This document shows, one piece after another, positions 1 through 14,164 of a stretch of DNA of 64,000 bases; the stretch's first letter is position 1, and each line of letters starts with the position of its first letter. This stretch comes from Caprimulgus europaeus (taxonomy: Eukaryota; Chordata; Aves; Caprimulgiformes; Caprimulgidae), in contig OU015524.1 in NCBI GenBank assembly GCA_907165065.1, positions 33,547,295 through 33,611,294 on the forward strand. Direction: 5' to 3'. The notes under the pieces were generated by a model. That model had not been told where the DNA came from, did not search any database, and was given only the letters and a program-made list of their open reading frames with translations. Position numbers and translations under genes: made by a program.

Positions 1-1146
1 AAAAAAAAAAATTGCAGGGGGGAAGAAGGCATCTAGGCACTGAAGAACATCTGTTACTGCATTTTGTTTTTAAGTAAGATCAGTGGTACATTATTTAAAA
101 TTGGCATTTGGATGAAATTCATAATCTTTATTGTGTAACTTCATGGCTTACATTGAATGCAACTGTCGTTATGCAATTGAAAAAGTTTAATATATTTTTT
201 TTTCTCTTCTCTATTACCTAAAAAGGAAAGGTTGCAATATGAAAATGTTATGGTCATTATGTCAAGTTCTTAAGTGCAGGTGGGAGGAATTACTATTGAT
301 CTAATAGATTTAATAGTTGGTATTCAAAATCTATGGAATAGAAGTAATATTTCGCAGCTGAGTAACTGCTGAGTGTAATTCTTCAGGCAGAATTCTGAAA
401 GCAGCTGTAAAACTGGAAAATTATGTTCTTTTCTTTTTCAGGCATAACTGGACCTGAATATCATTGTTCATTGTAGCTTCTAGTGAATTATATATGCATA
501 AGGAGCTAAAATATGTATTTTATTTCAATTGTTCAGATAAGAATTTGTTTTGGGTATTAAAATGGGGAACTATATGCAGTTACCATGGAAATTACTTGAA
601 GTAGTTGCAATACTTAAGGGAAAACAAGCGGACACCACAGGAGTCACAGATGGAGAGTGCTTTTATACAAGGTACATTGGATCAGGCCGATGGGAAGGGA
701 CTGAGCCTTTTAGTTCTCTGCAGTATTTTTCCTATTTCTAGTGGCCTTTTGAGAGGAGAGGAGACATTTTTCTGGAGTCCTCTGAATGTGTTTTGGTTTG
801 TTTCTTTCCACACTTTGTTCCTTCTCCTTGCAAGTTCTGGCTTTCAGAATCAATCAGTGCTATTTCAGACACTGACTAGAAGAAAGGACTTGGCAGTACT
901 GTGAAGCTTTCCTACCCACCTGGTCTTTTAAGGAGATCTTTAATGGTGACTTTGTCGTTATCTTGATCTGTGGGTCAAAAAGATAGATACAAATATGTCA
1001 GTTCTTCAGTTATTAATAAGCTCCAGCCCAGTTAATACAGTTGTTTCATCAAAGCTGGCTAAAATACTATTACACTGAGTGAGCATTATGATGGAATAGA
1101 CTAACATGTCTCATCTTAACGATGCTGGACTTGTTGTAAAAGAGGA

Positions 1147-1185
1147 GAATCATAGAATAGTTTAGTTAGAAAAGACCATTACGAT
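1147..1185 (-). mobile_element. CR1 LINE 3'-tail fragment (tiny)
   Basis: A stretch of about 40 bases starts ATCATAGAATAGTTTAG and continues into a degraded form of the TTGGAAGGGACC block. That is how antisense CR1 copies elsewhere in this window begin (compare 45808 and 53393). Only the 3' terminus of the element is visible, so orientation and family come from that similarity alone. It may be a very short 5'-truncated insertion or a decayed remnant. Confidence 0.5.
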
Positions 1186-2949
1186 ATGTACAAATTAGCA
1201 TCACTGTAGGAGAAGAAAGAAATTTTTTTTGTGGTTTATATTTTCTTGTGCACAATGTTTCAAGTGTTCAGACATGGTGCTTTGGAGTGGGCTTATTCTA
1301 TAATAATCATAGGTAAATATTTTCAAAGTTCTACATAAGAGTTAACAGGTATGGGAGTTAAAGTAGGTAGCTAAAATAAACCAGTAACCACCAATATAAA
1401 GAACAAAACCAAGGAATTCTTATCCTGATATTCTGAAATGTGGTTGTGCTCTTCACTTTGAGTAGCGTATTTTTTCTAATTTTAAAATGTAGGAGGGAAA
1501 TATGCAAGAAATTCTGTGAACTTAATTGCCACAAACTAATTAGAATATGCTGTGCCATACTTGGAGGCATGAGGGGAGGGTGGCCTTAAAAGTGAAGTTG
1601 AAAATTTTACTCTGTTGAATTATGGCCATCATTTATCATTACTGTAACATTAAAGTTTTAATGAACAAAGATTTAATCCAGAGTCAGTGGAGTAATTTTT
1701 GCAGCCTGTTTTCTAGAATACAATTTCTGACAACTTCCAAAAATACAAATGGAACAAGTGCCTGCTCTCTGGTGTGCTGCATCATCTGCAGCTGAGAGGA
1801 TGTTTTTCTTTTTGACTCTGCTTTCCTCTTTGCAGTTTCTGGTGAGCGTGTTAAATGTAGCAGTTCACTTGCCCATTAACAAATGTTGATGCTCACATTC
1901 CTCCTCTATCTTTTTGGAGACCTTTATAGTTAGAGAAACTATTAATTCCTTAGTTAATGCTTGCATCCCCTTTCCACGGCAGGGCTGAGTTGTGATTCAT
2001 TCTGGTTCAGCAAACCATGTGTTAAGACAGCTGGTTTCTTGGATTAGTGACTAAAACACAGCTCTCATATGCCATGCTCTCTGTCACTACTTCATCTTCC
2101 TTCAAAAAGCCTTACTGGACTTGATGGATGGTTCCTGCTGGTCCCTCTGCCCAGAGCTCAAGGTTAGCACTGAGGTGGGGATTTTTGAGGCTGAGCTTGT
2201 GACTCTCACCTTCTCTTAACCCCTTATGCTTGCCCCATGCTGAGTGCTTGGAAAACTCTGCCAGCTTCTTATTGAAAGAAAAACAATCTGATGAGTTAGA
2301 TGTAGACAGGAATTCCAAGGGTCCAGCTTGAGACTTCCTTTTCTCTTTCCCGCCACTTTCTCCACAATGTAGAGATACATGGTGCAGTTGTCAAATCTTT
2401 GGATCACTGTTAGGTATCTTCTGCTGGCTGTGGATGCTTGACAGCAGGATCATACCCAGTTTGTGAGTGAAGTTCTTGTTAATATACACAGTAATTAACT
2501 GAGAAAAAACACACTTTTATACTAAACATGAATATGCTCCTCACCCTCAGTGCAGTTCCCTAGTGACTGTCTGCAGGCCAGTCATCAGTCAAGTGGGAAA
2601 GTTCTGGTCTTGTCATTCCCTGGAGCAGGCTGAGCCTTCATTTTGCTGAGCCTGCTGTCTTTGTGTTCTCTGCTCCTTCTTGTAGGGTTTCTGTATCTGA
2701 ATTCTGATTGTCACATAAAACTTTTTTTCTTCTGTGTTTTTGATGGTCTTAATTCTCTGCTGAGTTAATGCCAGATAGTAACAATTTAAAGCAATCTGAT
2801 GTTTGTGCTTCTCCCTTGTTTTTAGTTTACCCTGCACGGCTTAATAGCCTAACATGTTCTTATATGTAGACAGAGGTGGTAAAGACAACTAGAGGTCATA
2901 ATTTATTCTATCTCAGTAAAGTGAGACCTGGGTCGTACTGCAGGGAAGA

Positions 2950-2966
2950 GGGAGGGAGGGAGGGAG
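2950..2966 (+). repeat. (GGGA)n short tandem repeat
   Basis: About four perfect GGGA units sit inside a purine-rich patch. It is a simple repeat with no evident function. Confidence 0.8.
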
Positions 2967-3354
2967 AAATGAAGTGAGGTTTCATACTTGGCCTGGAACA
3001 GCTCTTAATCCCTCCCTGGAATTTCCTGTTGTTATTCTGGCAGCATATAGCTGTCTGGAGGTGGAAGATGTTTAGAAAAATTTGGACAGTGGGTGAATTC
3101 TGTGATCAGCTGTGATAAAACAGCTTGTAGGTACTGATGGTAACTTAAGGTAAAATGGGTCAAATGTTGCCAGCAGAATTAGGAAGGATGTTTTGTTGCT
3201 GTGAAATTGATGTGATATTTGTGCTGGATAGGATTTAGAAGTGTTTTAGCAATTGAAAGGGCAGGTAGTCAAGATCAGTTGTAAAGCATTTTTATGCATC
3301 TTTGGATAATATAATTGGATTAATACATAAATGCAGGATAATACAAATCTTATT

Positions 3355-3430
3355 TATAGTGTCACTCTGATTTATATTATTATATATTATTATATTATTA
3401 TATATTATTATATAGTGTCACTCTGATTTA
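3355..3430 (+). repeat. Direct repeat flanking an AT microsatellite
   Basis: The 20-mer TATAGTGTCACTCTGATTTA occurs at 3355-3374 and again, identically, at 3411-3430, a period of 56 bases. The DNA between is ATATTATTAT-type simple sequence. The arrangement looks like a local tandem duplication whose spacer has expanded or decayed as AT repeat. Confidence 0.85.
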
Positions 3431-5379
3431 TTCTCAAAATTATAATCATAAATTCAGCCTGATAATTACTGTATTTAAAGGGAAACAAATGCTACACTAT
3501 TTTCTTTCTTGATCCCAATTTTATGGCTCTTACTTGAAATAACAAAATTATTATTTCATCCTAGATAAAGGCAACTGGCTTTCTCCAGACTGTTTTTATA
3601 AACAGAGTATTAGCCTGATCAGTAGGGATTAAATAAGGTCTTAAGAACTGTGTAGTTTGTGAGTCTCAGAAGAGATTGGAGACTTTTAGAAAGCCTGGAC
3701 AGAAGAGAGGAATAGAAGGATAAGCTCTTAAAGTAAATAAAGCCTTTTAAACTGAGGGCATTAGCCAAAGGGCGAAGTAAGCTGTACACAGAAGTCAGGT
3801 TTTGGAGCAAGTGTCATCTACAAAATGTAGAGACATGGGCTGTGCAAGGCAAGCCTAAAGAATGCTTGCGAATGCTGAGTATGTTTGTTTCTAGTAGCTA
3901 TTGCAACAGACTTTTGAAACCTGTTTACGTAGTCTACAACTACATTTAAATTAATGAACTAATTCTGTAGTACTGAAATGAACTGTCACAACTGTCACAG
4001 TTTGGTCACATCCATCCTAACTCTCTTAGCTTCCAGAGTGGGTTGACCATCAACGTTGCCTGCAAGGGCAGTAGCTTCTGGCCTGTGTGGACCCTCAAGC
4101 AGGCCTCGAGGAGGAAGTGCCAGTTGGACTAGGCTGGAATCATGCCAGGGGCAAGTCTAACACGATAGTGTAGCTAGAGTAATCTCAAGACTGAACTCTG
4201 GCAGGGTTTTTCCTGTTTTTGCACACAATCACTGCTGTGCAGAGTGGGGGAACAGTTTAGGGGTAGTGGATGTAAGATGAGGCCCATCAGGTTTGTGAAA
4301 GGTGTGACTTCAGTTTGCTTGAATAGTGTGTTTTTTAAAGAGTGTGGAAAGTTGTGTATGTGAGGTTCAACTTGTTAAATTATTGATTTGGAGAGCTTTG
4401 GTAGTAATTTTTCTGATGTACCAAAAGCATCTTGGTGTAATCTGTTCAGTGACACAGTAGATATGTGTGAGCTGCATAGATATTTTCCTTTTCTGTTATG
4501 ATACAGAGTGCACCAGTAAAGGATGTCACTGAGAATTTGTTTAGGCTTTGTAGAGTGCATGGATGATATTAAAAATTCCTACAGCTTGTAGTTACCATCT
4601 TTTTGCGGATGAAGAAAATAAAGCTAAAAGTTATTGACTAATCCGCTTTTGTTTGCAGAACAAACTAAAATGGCAAACTCTTATTTTTAGTGCTTAAATG
4701 AAGAGTTAGGATGCTGTATATTAAATACATGCAATATTAGTTGCTGGATCTTTAATAGGATAGAAGATGAGTGAATGAAGCAAAATATGTATTCAGTAAT
4801 TTGCCAAATCCAAGATCCCTTTGTTTCTGCAGCACGTAGGGAATAAGAAGTGCAGTGTCAGTTACGCTTATATAGAAAGTTCATCCTCTGGCCCTAGTTG
4901 AGATTTACTATTTTAAAAACTTTTCTGTTTTGATCTTTGGTGCCATTTTGTTAATCCTTATTTGCCTGGCATCTCTGGACTGCTTTTAGGGTGATGGAAT
5001 GAGTGATAAACAATGCCCTCTCAGGGGGATGGTGAAGCATGACAGTTACTACCTTTACAGAATGAGAAACCTGGTACTAGCATATTGCAGTGATAGAGTT
5101 AATATTCAGTTAAATAAAAGTGGAAGAGGAGCAATAGTGCAAGGGAAGGAGTGAGAAATTAAGTGGTATCTTTTCAGAAGTCTGCCTTATTGCTGCCTGC
5201 ATTGTTCCTCTGGGATTTTAATACTGAGCGCAAGAAAATCAGCAAGCTTTTCTTGAAAAACCCAAGATGAAATTACTGCCATAAATTTTTTTTTTTCTTT
5301 TTTTAATGGTGTAAACCCTTAATTTAGGTGAGGAGTGTTTATTACCAGTGTTTTCCTGGCATGGCTAACATCAATTAAT

Positions 5380-5620
5380 TTCAGATTACAAGCTCTAGGG
5401 TTTTCTCTCTCTCCGCCCTCGCAGCCCCCACTTCCCAATGTGTGGAAAGTACAATTTGTTATTGGTTTGCCTTGGGCCCTGGAGACCTCATTAAGGGCCC
5501 AGGAAGGGGTTTTTGTCTCTGCTGTTGGATGTTTTTCTGTTGAACTGGGGCCATTTGCATTCTCACATGGAAAGGAGTACAAGGGCTGGAAGATGAAAAC
5601 TGTTAGGTTTATATTGCTTG
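5380..5620 (+). other. Unassigned complex-sequence patch, open on both strands
   Basis: This patch is less AT-rich and less repetitive than its surroundings. It contains a perfect octamer ATTTGCAT (5553-5560) and a nearby ACAATTTGTTATTGG element. Open frames of 97 codons (+, 5335-5628) and 87 codons (-, 5319-5582) overlap here, but neither resembles a protein I know. The absence of stops on both strands is better explained by higher local GC than by coding. It could be a conserved non-coding element, but that is inference without an alignment. Confidence 0.3.
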
Positions 5621-7575
5621 CCTGTTGATAAAAATGATGATACCAAATTAAAAAACTGCTGTTCTTTAGGCTTTAGTGCTGTACTAAAATTTGCAATACA
5701 GAAGCAGATCGGCTTTGAGATGGGAATGTAAGCAGGAAGTCTCGAGTAATTTTTGTTCTGACAGTTTATATGCAAATGTCCGTTTGTTGGTGGTAAGGAA
5801 AGATGCCAGCAAAATACTACATTTAGTCACAGTTCTGAGACACCAGGCTAACATTTCCTATTCCTATCAAAATACTATAAGAGCACCTCTTGGAAGCAAG
5901 AACCTGGGCTTTTTAGTCTGCATAACTAAGTAGTAAGCATACCTTAGTAGTACGAGACATATTGGAGCAGTAAGCATATTAGAACTGTCGTATATGTACA
6001 GTGTATTTTCATAGCAAAAGTCAGGATGCCTGTGAGAAACTCTTTATTCCATCCTTAAAATTACTGTGAGGTTTAACATGAAGTGCGCACAGTCCCATCT
6101 TTGACTAGCAAACAAAACTGTCTTACGGATTTAACCCCACATAGGGTACTGAATTCTAGTTTAAAGCTTTCTTACTGACGTAAAATACAGTAGCTCAGTA
6201 AAACTGATTTTCTTATATAAGCAGTTGTTTCCCTTACTCTTTTCTCTGATTTTGTTTTGCAATAAAATAATGTGTAGCAAATGTAGAATTGATTGTGCCC
6301 TTAGTACTTTTATAGTATTTCAAACTGTTTTCAGTGGCAGTATAAAGCACGCACACAGACCTGTACAGAAGGATTTTAAGATTACTCACAGAAAGATTAA
6401 ATAAAGGTCCTTTACAAATATAATCAATAATTGCTTTAAATTCACATTGTATGCTAGTGTAATACTTGGCTTATTTATATGTGTAATACAACATATAATT
6501 TAAAAAGTTGCTTACAGTTAAGATCAAACTGGTAATATTGAATATCTAGTGAGCTAGATACCAGATATAATAATATTGTAAAACAAATGCTTTTATAATG
6601 TAAGATTTCTTAAAATTGTTCTATTTAGATATCTAAGAACTGTGATTTGTTCATTAATAAAATGTAATAAAAAATTTGAAATAAACACCTGGTAGATTTA
6701 TTTTCCTAAATTCTCACTTAGCAGTGACCATGCTGATGTTTTACAGTGTACTCCTTAAAATTAATTCCAAGATCAAAAATAGTTCAGCAAGACTTTTAGT
6801 TTAGAATAAATGTATGACAGTCTGAAATAAGAATATTTCCTGTAAAGTTAAGGTTTACCATGGATTTTTATGACATTAAAAAAACCCACATAGTTGTTTT
6901 GTGGTTTTGGTTTTTGATTTTTTTTGAGGTAGGATCCTTAAGCATGTAGTTTGTTAAAAATTAACTAAGTGTACTAAATAGTACAAATTGTTCTAGTAGA
7001 GACTAGATAGTAGGAAAAATTCTTTATGGGGAAGCAGTTCATGTTTTAAACTTGCACATTGACAATGATCAGTGCTTTATATTGTGAAATTAAAGGGTTT
7101 TTTATTAGATTCCAAGAATTCTGCAATTTTCAAACCATCAGAATTTTTATGTTACAACTCTTGGTAAAGGAGTAAATTGCACTTTGAAAGCTGTCACAAG
7201 CAATGAGTTCATAAAGAGATCCTGATGCTGTGCTCAGTGTAGTTCTCTGGCTTTCTGGATGCTTTTCAGGATCTGGTACCTGCTCGGCTTGGTTTTGTCT
7301 GTGTTATTTTCCAGAAGTTGTGAAACTAGCATGCTAATGTGCCAGAAATACCTGCTTACTGCAGGGGTAGCCTTTCAAAACAACAAATACACACATTTGC
7401 TTTCAGTAAATAAATCGGGAAGAGGCTAACAGGTGAGATCTTGAGTGCCCAGCTTGGTGCTTTTAATTTAAACTCCTAATAAAAATCAGTGGGAGTCTTC
7501 AGAAGGCTGCGTAGACAGCCTGTATTCCCAACAGGAGTTGCTTACTCCTAATTAGTGTAAAAAGCTTTAAAATTT

Positions 7576-7596
7576 AAAAATAAAATAAAATAAAAT
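7576..7596 (+). repeat. (AAAAT)n short tandem repeat
   Basis: Four AAAAT/TAAAA units lie in an A-rich context. It is a simple repeat. Confidence 0.75.
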
Positions 7597-9858
7597 CTGG
7601 TTTATTAGGACTTTCCTAGCCAGTCTCTGAGTCGTAACATCAGCTGGAGAGAGGTTTCAGAAGTCAATAATGCTTTGGAGCTTGTACATATAAGTTTTGA
7701 GCATGCAAAGAAACTAACCCAACTGAGGGGCATCCAGCGAGTTGTACATTCCTCCAGCACTAGGTGATTGCTTGAATGGAGCCTTTTGGATTGCTTTCTT
7801 GAACCAAGATCAATTTTTAGATATGCAAGTCCTTTTTATATGTCAGAGCCTTTTGTATCTACGGTTCTTGTGTTTGCTTTGATGAGAGCCTACGTGGCCC
7901 ATGCTGTCCGCAGTTGCTCCTGGTTGGTGGAAGGCTCAGTGAGCCTGTCTAGTGACATGCTGTGCCAAACCAGCAGAGCTCTTGTTTTCTGTTTGGAGGT
8001 TTGGATATGAGGTGGAAAGTGGGTCCAAATATACTTAAATAATTAAAATATCTTAAAACTTATTTTATTGTATAAAAATCTTGTTTAGAAAACATAATTT
8101 TGTATGTGATAATGGTTAAGAATAGGCTCTTTAAACAACAAGGAACTAACAAATGTGGTAAATTGCTACAACTCCTAGACTCTGACTATAATTCTAATCC
8201 TTTCTAATGTAATCCTTACATCTTCTTTAAAAAAAAGGCGAATCCTTGTCTGCCTTCATGTTTTTTTAATCTTGCTCTGCGGATTCTTTTATAACAAAGT
8301 ATATTGGAAGTCAGATGTTCTTAATATTTATATTTTTAATTATTTTTAGTATGATGTAACTTCACTTTTAATGGCTCGGAATTGTTATAGACAGTTATTA
8401 ACACAATATTTACAATTTTGTCTTGAAAATGGGTTAGGCAGTCCTATCTGCACTTGTTCTGTTGCTAAAATGAAGCTAGTATTTTACTTGTCTGTTAGAA
8501 AAGATGCTTTTCTGTAAAGCTAAAGTAAGTTTGAGCTGAAGTTCTAGCCCAAAGTCAGAGTTTAGGAACTAACATGTCCTGAGTTGATGGAATAATAAGG
8601 TATGGCTTGTTCAATTACAAACACAGTTGTGCTTCAGATTAATTTATTTAATGAATATGGAAATGACTTAATCTTACATTTGAAAAGTAATACAAAAGTG
8701 TTTTGCTTACATCACAAATATAATGGGAAATCTGCACTGTTGAGCATAAGAATCCATTGAAAATTTGCTGTTAGAAGAGCTGATTGGAAGACCAGTACAT
8801 TCCCGTGCACTTCTTGTAGAAACCAACCTCATGTCTTTGTCCCCAGGTGAACAGATGAGTAAATTTGTATTGGTATGTGCAAAACTAATATTTATCTTAA
8901 AATAAAATTGCTTACTTTTTCAATTACAACATAAAATATTACGGGTCACGTTATTTTTATGCAGGTTAATGGAAATAAATCTTTGTCTTTATATGCATTA
9001 TAAAATGTGCACAATTTGTTATCTGTAAATTACAACTTGGTTACATATGCGGGTATCCAAATCCTCGTTCATAACCTTTGTGTCATCAACCTCGTGGAAA
9101 TATATTTCAGAAAGAAGTAGACATGCAGATTGTAGAAACTGTTTCCGAGCAGTTCAAAGTGTTTTTTACTTTTGGACTCTGCTTGAAGTCAAAGAATGTA
9201 AATAGAGAGTTATGCAAATCCTTTCTGGTTTGTTGTTTGTGGAATGTCCTACAAAGATATGAATTAAAAGATACTATTTAAAGAAAGTTTGAAATGTTAT
9301 TAGATTCAGCATCAGTAGTCTTCATAACGATGCAATTCGAAACATTGTCATGAGAAAAGTTGCATGTGAGAGATTTTAGTTAAAAAACAACCATAACACA
9401 AAACTAGCAAAAATAACAAACTCCAAACACCCAAACTGTATTTTTACACCAAAGTAAGAAACATAAATAATATATATTAAGTCATATAAAATTATAGTTT
9501 AAATGATAAATTGTTTAGATATAATTGTTCCAAAGACTTAGATGACTTGAACACCTTTTACCACTAGAGAGTGCTATGCTATAACTAAAGTTTTTTCTCT
9601 CCAGAAAAAAATTTCTCCATTTGCATCTTTCCTTCTTCAGATTAAACAGATAAAAGATTCATATTCTTCAAATGGCGAATTAATTTACACTTAACATGCA
9701 GACTTTAACTGTAGGAACTTGTTTGAAAGACAGTAATGGTTTCATTGCAACTAATTTAAATTTTCAAGGTTATAATTTACTAAAATTCCTATAATTCTTC
9801 ACTTGACTAGATCAAAACAAAACGCTGCTGACATTTTTATTGTTAATTTAATCCTATG

Positions 9859-9932
9859 TAAAAAAAAAACCCTCAAAACCCAAGAAACTAAAAAAAATCC
9901 AACCAATAAAAAAACCACCTAAACCCCTAAAA
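9859..9932 (+). repeat. A-rich low-complexity island with C doublets
   Basis: A poly(A) run grades into AAACCC-like and CCAACC-like interruptions over about 75 bases. Similar islands recur at 25774, 41022 and 50041, and in reverse orientation near 26880, 37020 and 54070. It is not attached to a recognisable retroposon; CR1 copies do not carry poly(A) tails. Confidence 0.7.
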
Positions 9933-12900
9933 ATGAGACTTTCTGATTCTTATTTTGTAGTCAAGTTCATGAGAACTTGGAAAAGAAGCTTAAAGATATG
10001 CCTAATTTTGAAGATTTTATTTTTTAAAATAAATGTTTTCTCAGTAGATTTATTTTCTTTCTTCTCTCCAGTTTTATAGTTCTCTGTAATTCTTCTTGTG
10101 TTCCTGTTTTAGTAGACTTCTAGATAACATTTGAAGTGAGTGCTGATTGTATGTAGATGCTGTTTCTACTAAATCTCAATCTTGCAGACCAATTTTATAG
10201 GATTTTAAAATCTGTATGGCTCTTCTGTTGAGCAGAAATGAATGTTGTGTTTACTGAAATAACAAAATTGGTGTAACTGCCAAACAAGTTACTAAAATGT
10301 TGACTTACCTGACAGTGGTAGTACTTGAATTCCTGTCTTCCACTGCTGAAGTTAAAACCTCAGTGTTCAAGCCCAGAGATATGGTCAGGAATGCTTTTGC
10401 TGCTTAGTATAGTTTCAGCTAATAAAGGTGTACAAAAGCACTTTATTGTACTGTTTTTAAACTTTTGAATTTACTGAAATAGGACAACTGCTAGAGTGCT
10501 TTGAGAGTCTTGGCTGCTTTTCTTATTTTGAATTCAATAGCTTACATTGTGTGAGCGCTCGCCAGTGCAGTATTTTGTTATCAGTTGTCCAGGGCTGTAG
10601 CAGTTGAAAGAATGCTCACCGACCTCATTATTGACAATGAAGGTACAGCCAGAAAAAAATTGTCATTTATTTTCTTTTGAGGGAACGAGGGGAAATCACG
10701 GCATGTTTATGATCACTGTGGTTTGGTTAGCTTTAGGATGCCTCATATGGGGGTGCCCATGAATAGAAATGAAAACTAGTTATCTGGTTTACTGAAGTGA
10801 AAGGTTGATAAATGTTTTTAAAACTACAATGTCAGCCAAAACTCCTGCTAGTCTCCCTAGCTTAAGCATTTCTGTGAGTGAACAAATTCTTGTGTCCACA
10901 TACATCCTTTCAGTTTTCTAGCCTCTTCAGCCACACCATCAGTCATGTTATTCTATTTGGTTTGCCATTTAAAAAATGTTGGTGCAAACCTTTGCATAAG
11001 GTTTACTTTTTCAGTTCTAATTACCTTTAAAGTTGTGGTAGTCCGGATGCTTTCGAATCCCCCTTTAATGAAGCTCCCTTTAGAGTCATCACTAATAATC
11101 TTTAATCTAGGTGAGCAACAGCAGTGATGGTGCAGCCACCCAACCCAGTTGTCCAGGTGGTCAGGGCACATCAACATGCCTCTGTTTTTCTCGTCACATA
11201 CAGAAGCAGTATTTAAGAAAGTTTAGGACAGAGTGAGCAATGAAAGTCAGAGTGAATGTTGCCATACATCTTCCCATAAACAGGTACATGATTCAAAGCT
11301 CAGTATAACCTATTATGATTATGTATTGAATGCATTTCTTACTGAACCATGGACTTGCTTAATTTTACAATCATCTCTGACAACTGTGAAGTTATTTAGG
11401 GGTGAGTTTTCATACATAGTAATAGATGATATACAGGTTCTTTGATAAGAAATACAGTGTTATCACAGTCTGGCAGAGAAGCTGTAAATTGTGGTATAAT
11501 ATAGTCCTAACATTTCCTAAAGAGATTTTATATTTTAATCAGGCCTGAAATGTCATAGCATAAGTAAGAACAGTTGTGTCTTGGGAAAACAACTAATGAA
11601 TATTGCTACTAAATTTTTGGCAAAGGATAGTTTTCTTAGTTAAACGTCTCTTTAGTAATATATTTTAATGTTTTGTATGTGTTTCATTGCTTCAGATACA
11701 TTTATGTTGCAGTTTGTCTTACACTCATATTTTAGCAGTTTTGAAAGGAAAAGCTTACTTTGTTCCCTTTTTAAAGAAAAGGAAAAGGATATAAAATATA
11801 TCTGAAAAACAATGCTTGTGTCTGAGATTCTGATGCTTACTTGGATTTTACAAAGTTGTAAATAATTTTATTAAATTTCATTAGTTAGGATTATGTGAGT
11901 TCAGCTTTACAGGGATGTGTAGAAATAGCTGGGGTAGCTTAAATATTGGAAAGCGTGTAACATGCTTGTGATGTTCCATCTAGGTCAGTTGCTGTGCATC
12001 TTAGTATGACCTGGTGGCCTGAGTAAAGTGGTTTTGGAAGAACAGCTGGCTTCTGATAGCCATATCATTGCATTTGTCAGATCTCAGTTGATGACTCTTT
12101 GCCTTCATATTCATTAGGAAGATGCCAGGTTATTCTGCTTAAAGTACTAGCATGGGAGTTAAGTGTCTTGGGTACAGTTCTCCCTTTTGCTTTAGTTGCC
12201 TTATGTGATTTCAAGTACGTCATCTATTATTCAGGTACTTGACTACTCCAGCTTCACCATAAGGATTCTGCTTATTCCCTGTTTCAAAGCAGTACTGTGA
12301 GAAATGCTCAAAGTTGGTGATGTGAATATTGTCTACTCACTTGATCTCCTAAGATGCTCACTGTTAACATAATTCTTCTCAATAGTGAGGAAATGTTCAT
12401 TCCCTACTACTTTAGGAACACAATTTAGGAGACTAACTGGTTCAAAAGACAGGTTAGCTGTATGTGCACGTACAATCCTTAGCTGAATATCGGGAAGGTT
12501 GAAAAGGATGGGAGAACTTCTTCCCCATTTGTGGATGAACATAGTCACCTTTCTCCATTCTGCTGGCTCTGGTGCATATCTGGCCTCTGCATGAACAGTT
12601 TCAGCTCACTGATCCAGGGTAGTTTTCTACTTCTTAATGAGTTGAGTTGATTAAGTGAATAAACACTGTCTGATAAGCACCAGAAGGGTTGCAAGGAAAG
12701 AGATGGAACCCCTTGGCTGGAAGTAGAGAAAGTGGTGAGAAGCTTGAAATAATAAAATTGGAAATGTAGTGAGACCTTCCCTTTCAAATGGTAGAAAAGT
12801 TGTTAGATCAGCTCAGCTGTTTTTAATAGTTTTATTTTGAGGCTACCACATAAGAATTGATGATGGGAATGACCAGGCTAATTCAGAATGTCAGCAGCAG

Positions 12901-12965
12901 AAAATTGAGTTACCTGATTATGAGATAATGAATAGTCACATTAGGATAATTTGAATGTAAGGCGA

Positions 12966-12978
12966 GGGGGGGGGGGGG
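12966..12978 (+). repeat. G13 homopolymer
   Basis: Thirteen consecutive G residues follow a GGCGA context. Long G runs can fold into G-quadruplexes and are prone to length error in sequencing, so the exact count should be treated with caution. Confidence 0.85.
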
Positions 12979-14147
12979 AATCTGTGAATCTAACATGCTT
13001 GATTCAAAGAGTATTTGGTCTTCAGCAAGTTCAAATAAGTCTTTTTTTTGTAAAATATTTCTGTAACACTAGTCTGAAAACGAATGAGTTTTGCCAGTAC
13101 ACTCATCTGTGGTCAGTAGAACTGATTCCATGCTGCAACTATTGACCCCGTCACTGTACTTTGTATTAAACTACTTTATTCCAGCTCTATTTGTCAGATG
13201 ATTAATTAAATTAACTTTTTTTTTTGTTGGTCAGATAAACATGGGTTGACCATTAGTTGTTGAAGCATTTGTTTCTGTTTTATTTTTAATTGAAGTATAA
13301 AATGTATGTCACTGTGGGACATTGTCTAGTGTACTGTTTTCTCTGCTTTCAACTAAAAGCTTATATTTTGAAATTCATGTTTATGTCAGACTACATTGCA
13401 GTTATTGCTGGAAATAAGCTAGAAGAGATTAATATATTTGTTTTCACTGCTACTTTTCTTTTCGGTTCCTTGGCATTTGAGGGTATGTAGTTGCCCAAAC
13501 TTTGAAGGAAAGTATTTAGTAATAAAAGAAGAAAAAAAAAATCTGTGGTAACTTCAATATTATCCAGCTTTATGTAGGGTATATTAGGGGAAGAGAAGGG
13601 AGGAACTTAGCTAAAGGAGGAAGCTTTGGATAAAGGTGCACTTTTTAATACAATCGGTCCTACAGTTTATTGTCATTAACTGTTTCATTTTGATTCTTAT
13701 TAATTCATAGACCTAATAACAGGATGGGCAGGTATGAGTTAAAATATCAGTGTGTTAGGTATGAAGTTCAGATCTTTGTATTTCTGTAGTAGTGGTATTT
13801 TTCTACCTTTATTTTTCAGTTTAAAATAAGCAAACGTATAATGTCTGTATTATCTTTAATTGATTACATGGTAAATATCTTTATGATACCCCCCCAAGCT
13901 TGTATATTTATTTAAAGTAAAGAGTTATTTTTAACACAAAGCAAACTTAAACAATCAAACTAACAAACCTCAGCTTTCCAAATTTGAAATGTGTATGAAC
14001 ATAAGTAAGTGAAGCAAAAGCAAAAATCAAAACCGAACTTCTAATTGTGCCACATTTATATTTGCACCTTCAGATATCTTAAACTTTTAATAATCAAGTG
14101 ACCTGCTGGTTTGAAAAAGTTGGGGAGGAGTAATTCCAGGAGGCAGG

Positions 14148-14164
14148 TGACTGACTGACTGACT
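14148..14164 (+). repeat. (TGAC)n short tandem repeat
   Basis: Four TGAC units are followed by a CT-rich stretch. It is a simple repeat without other context. Confidence 0.75.
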
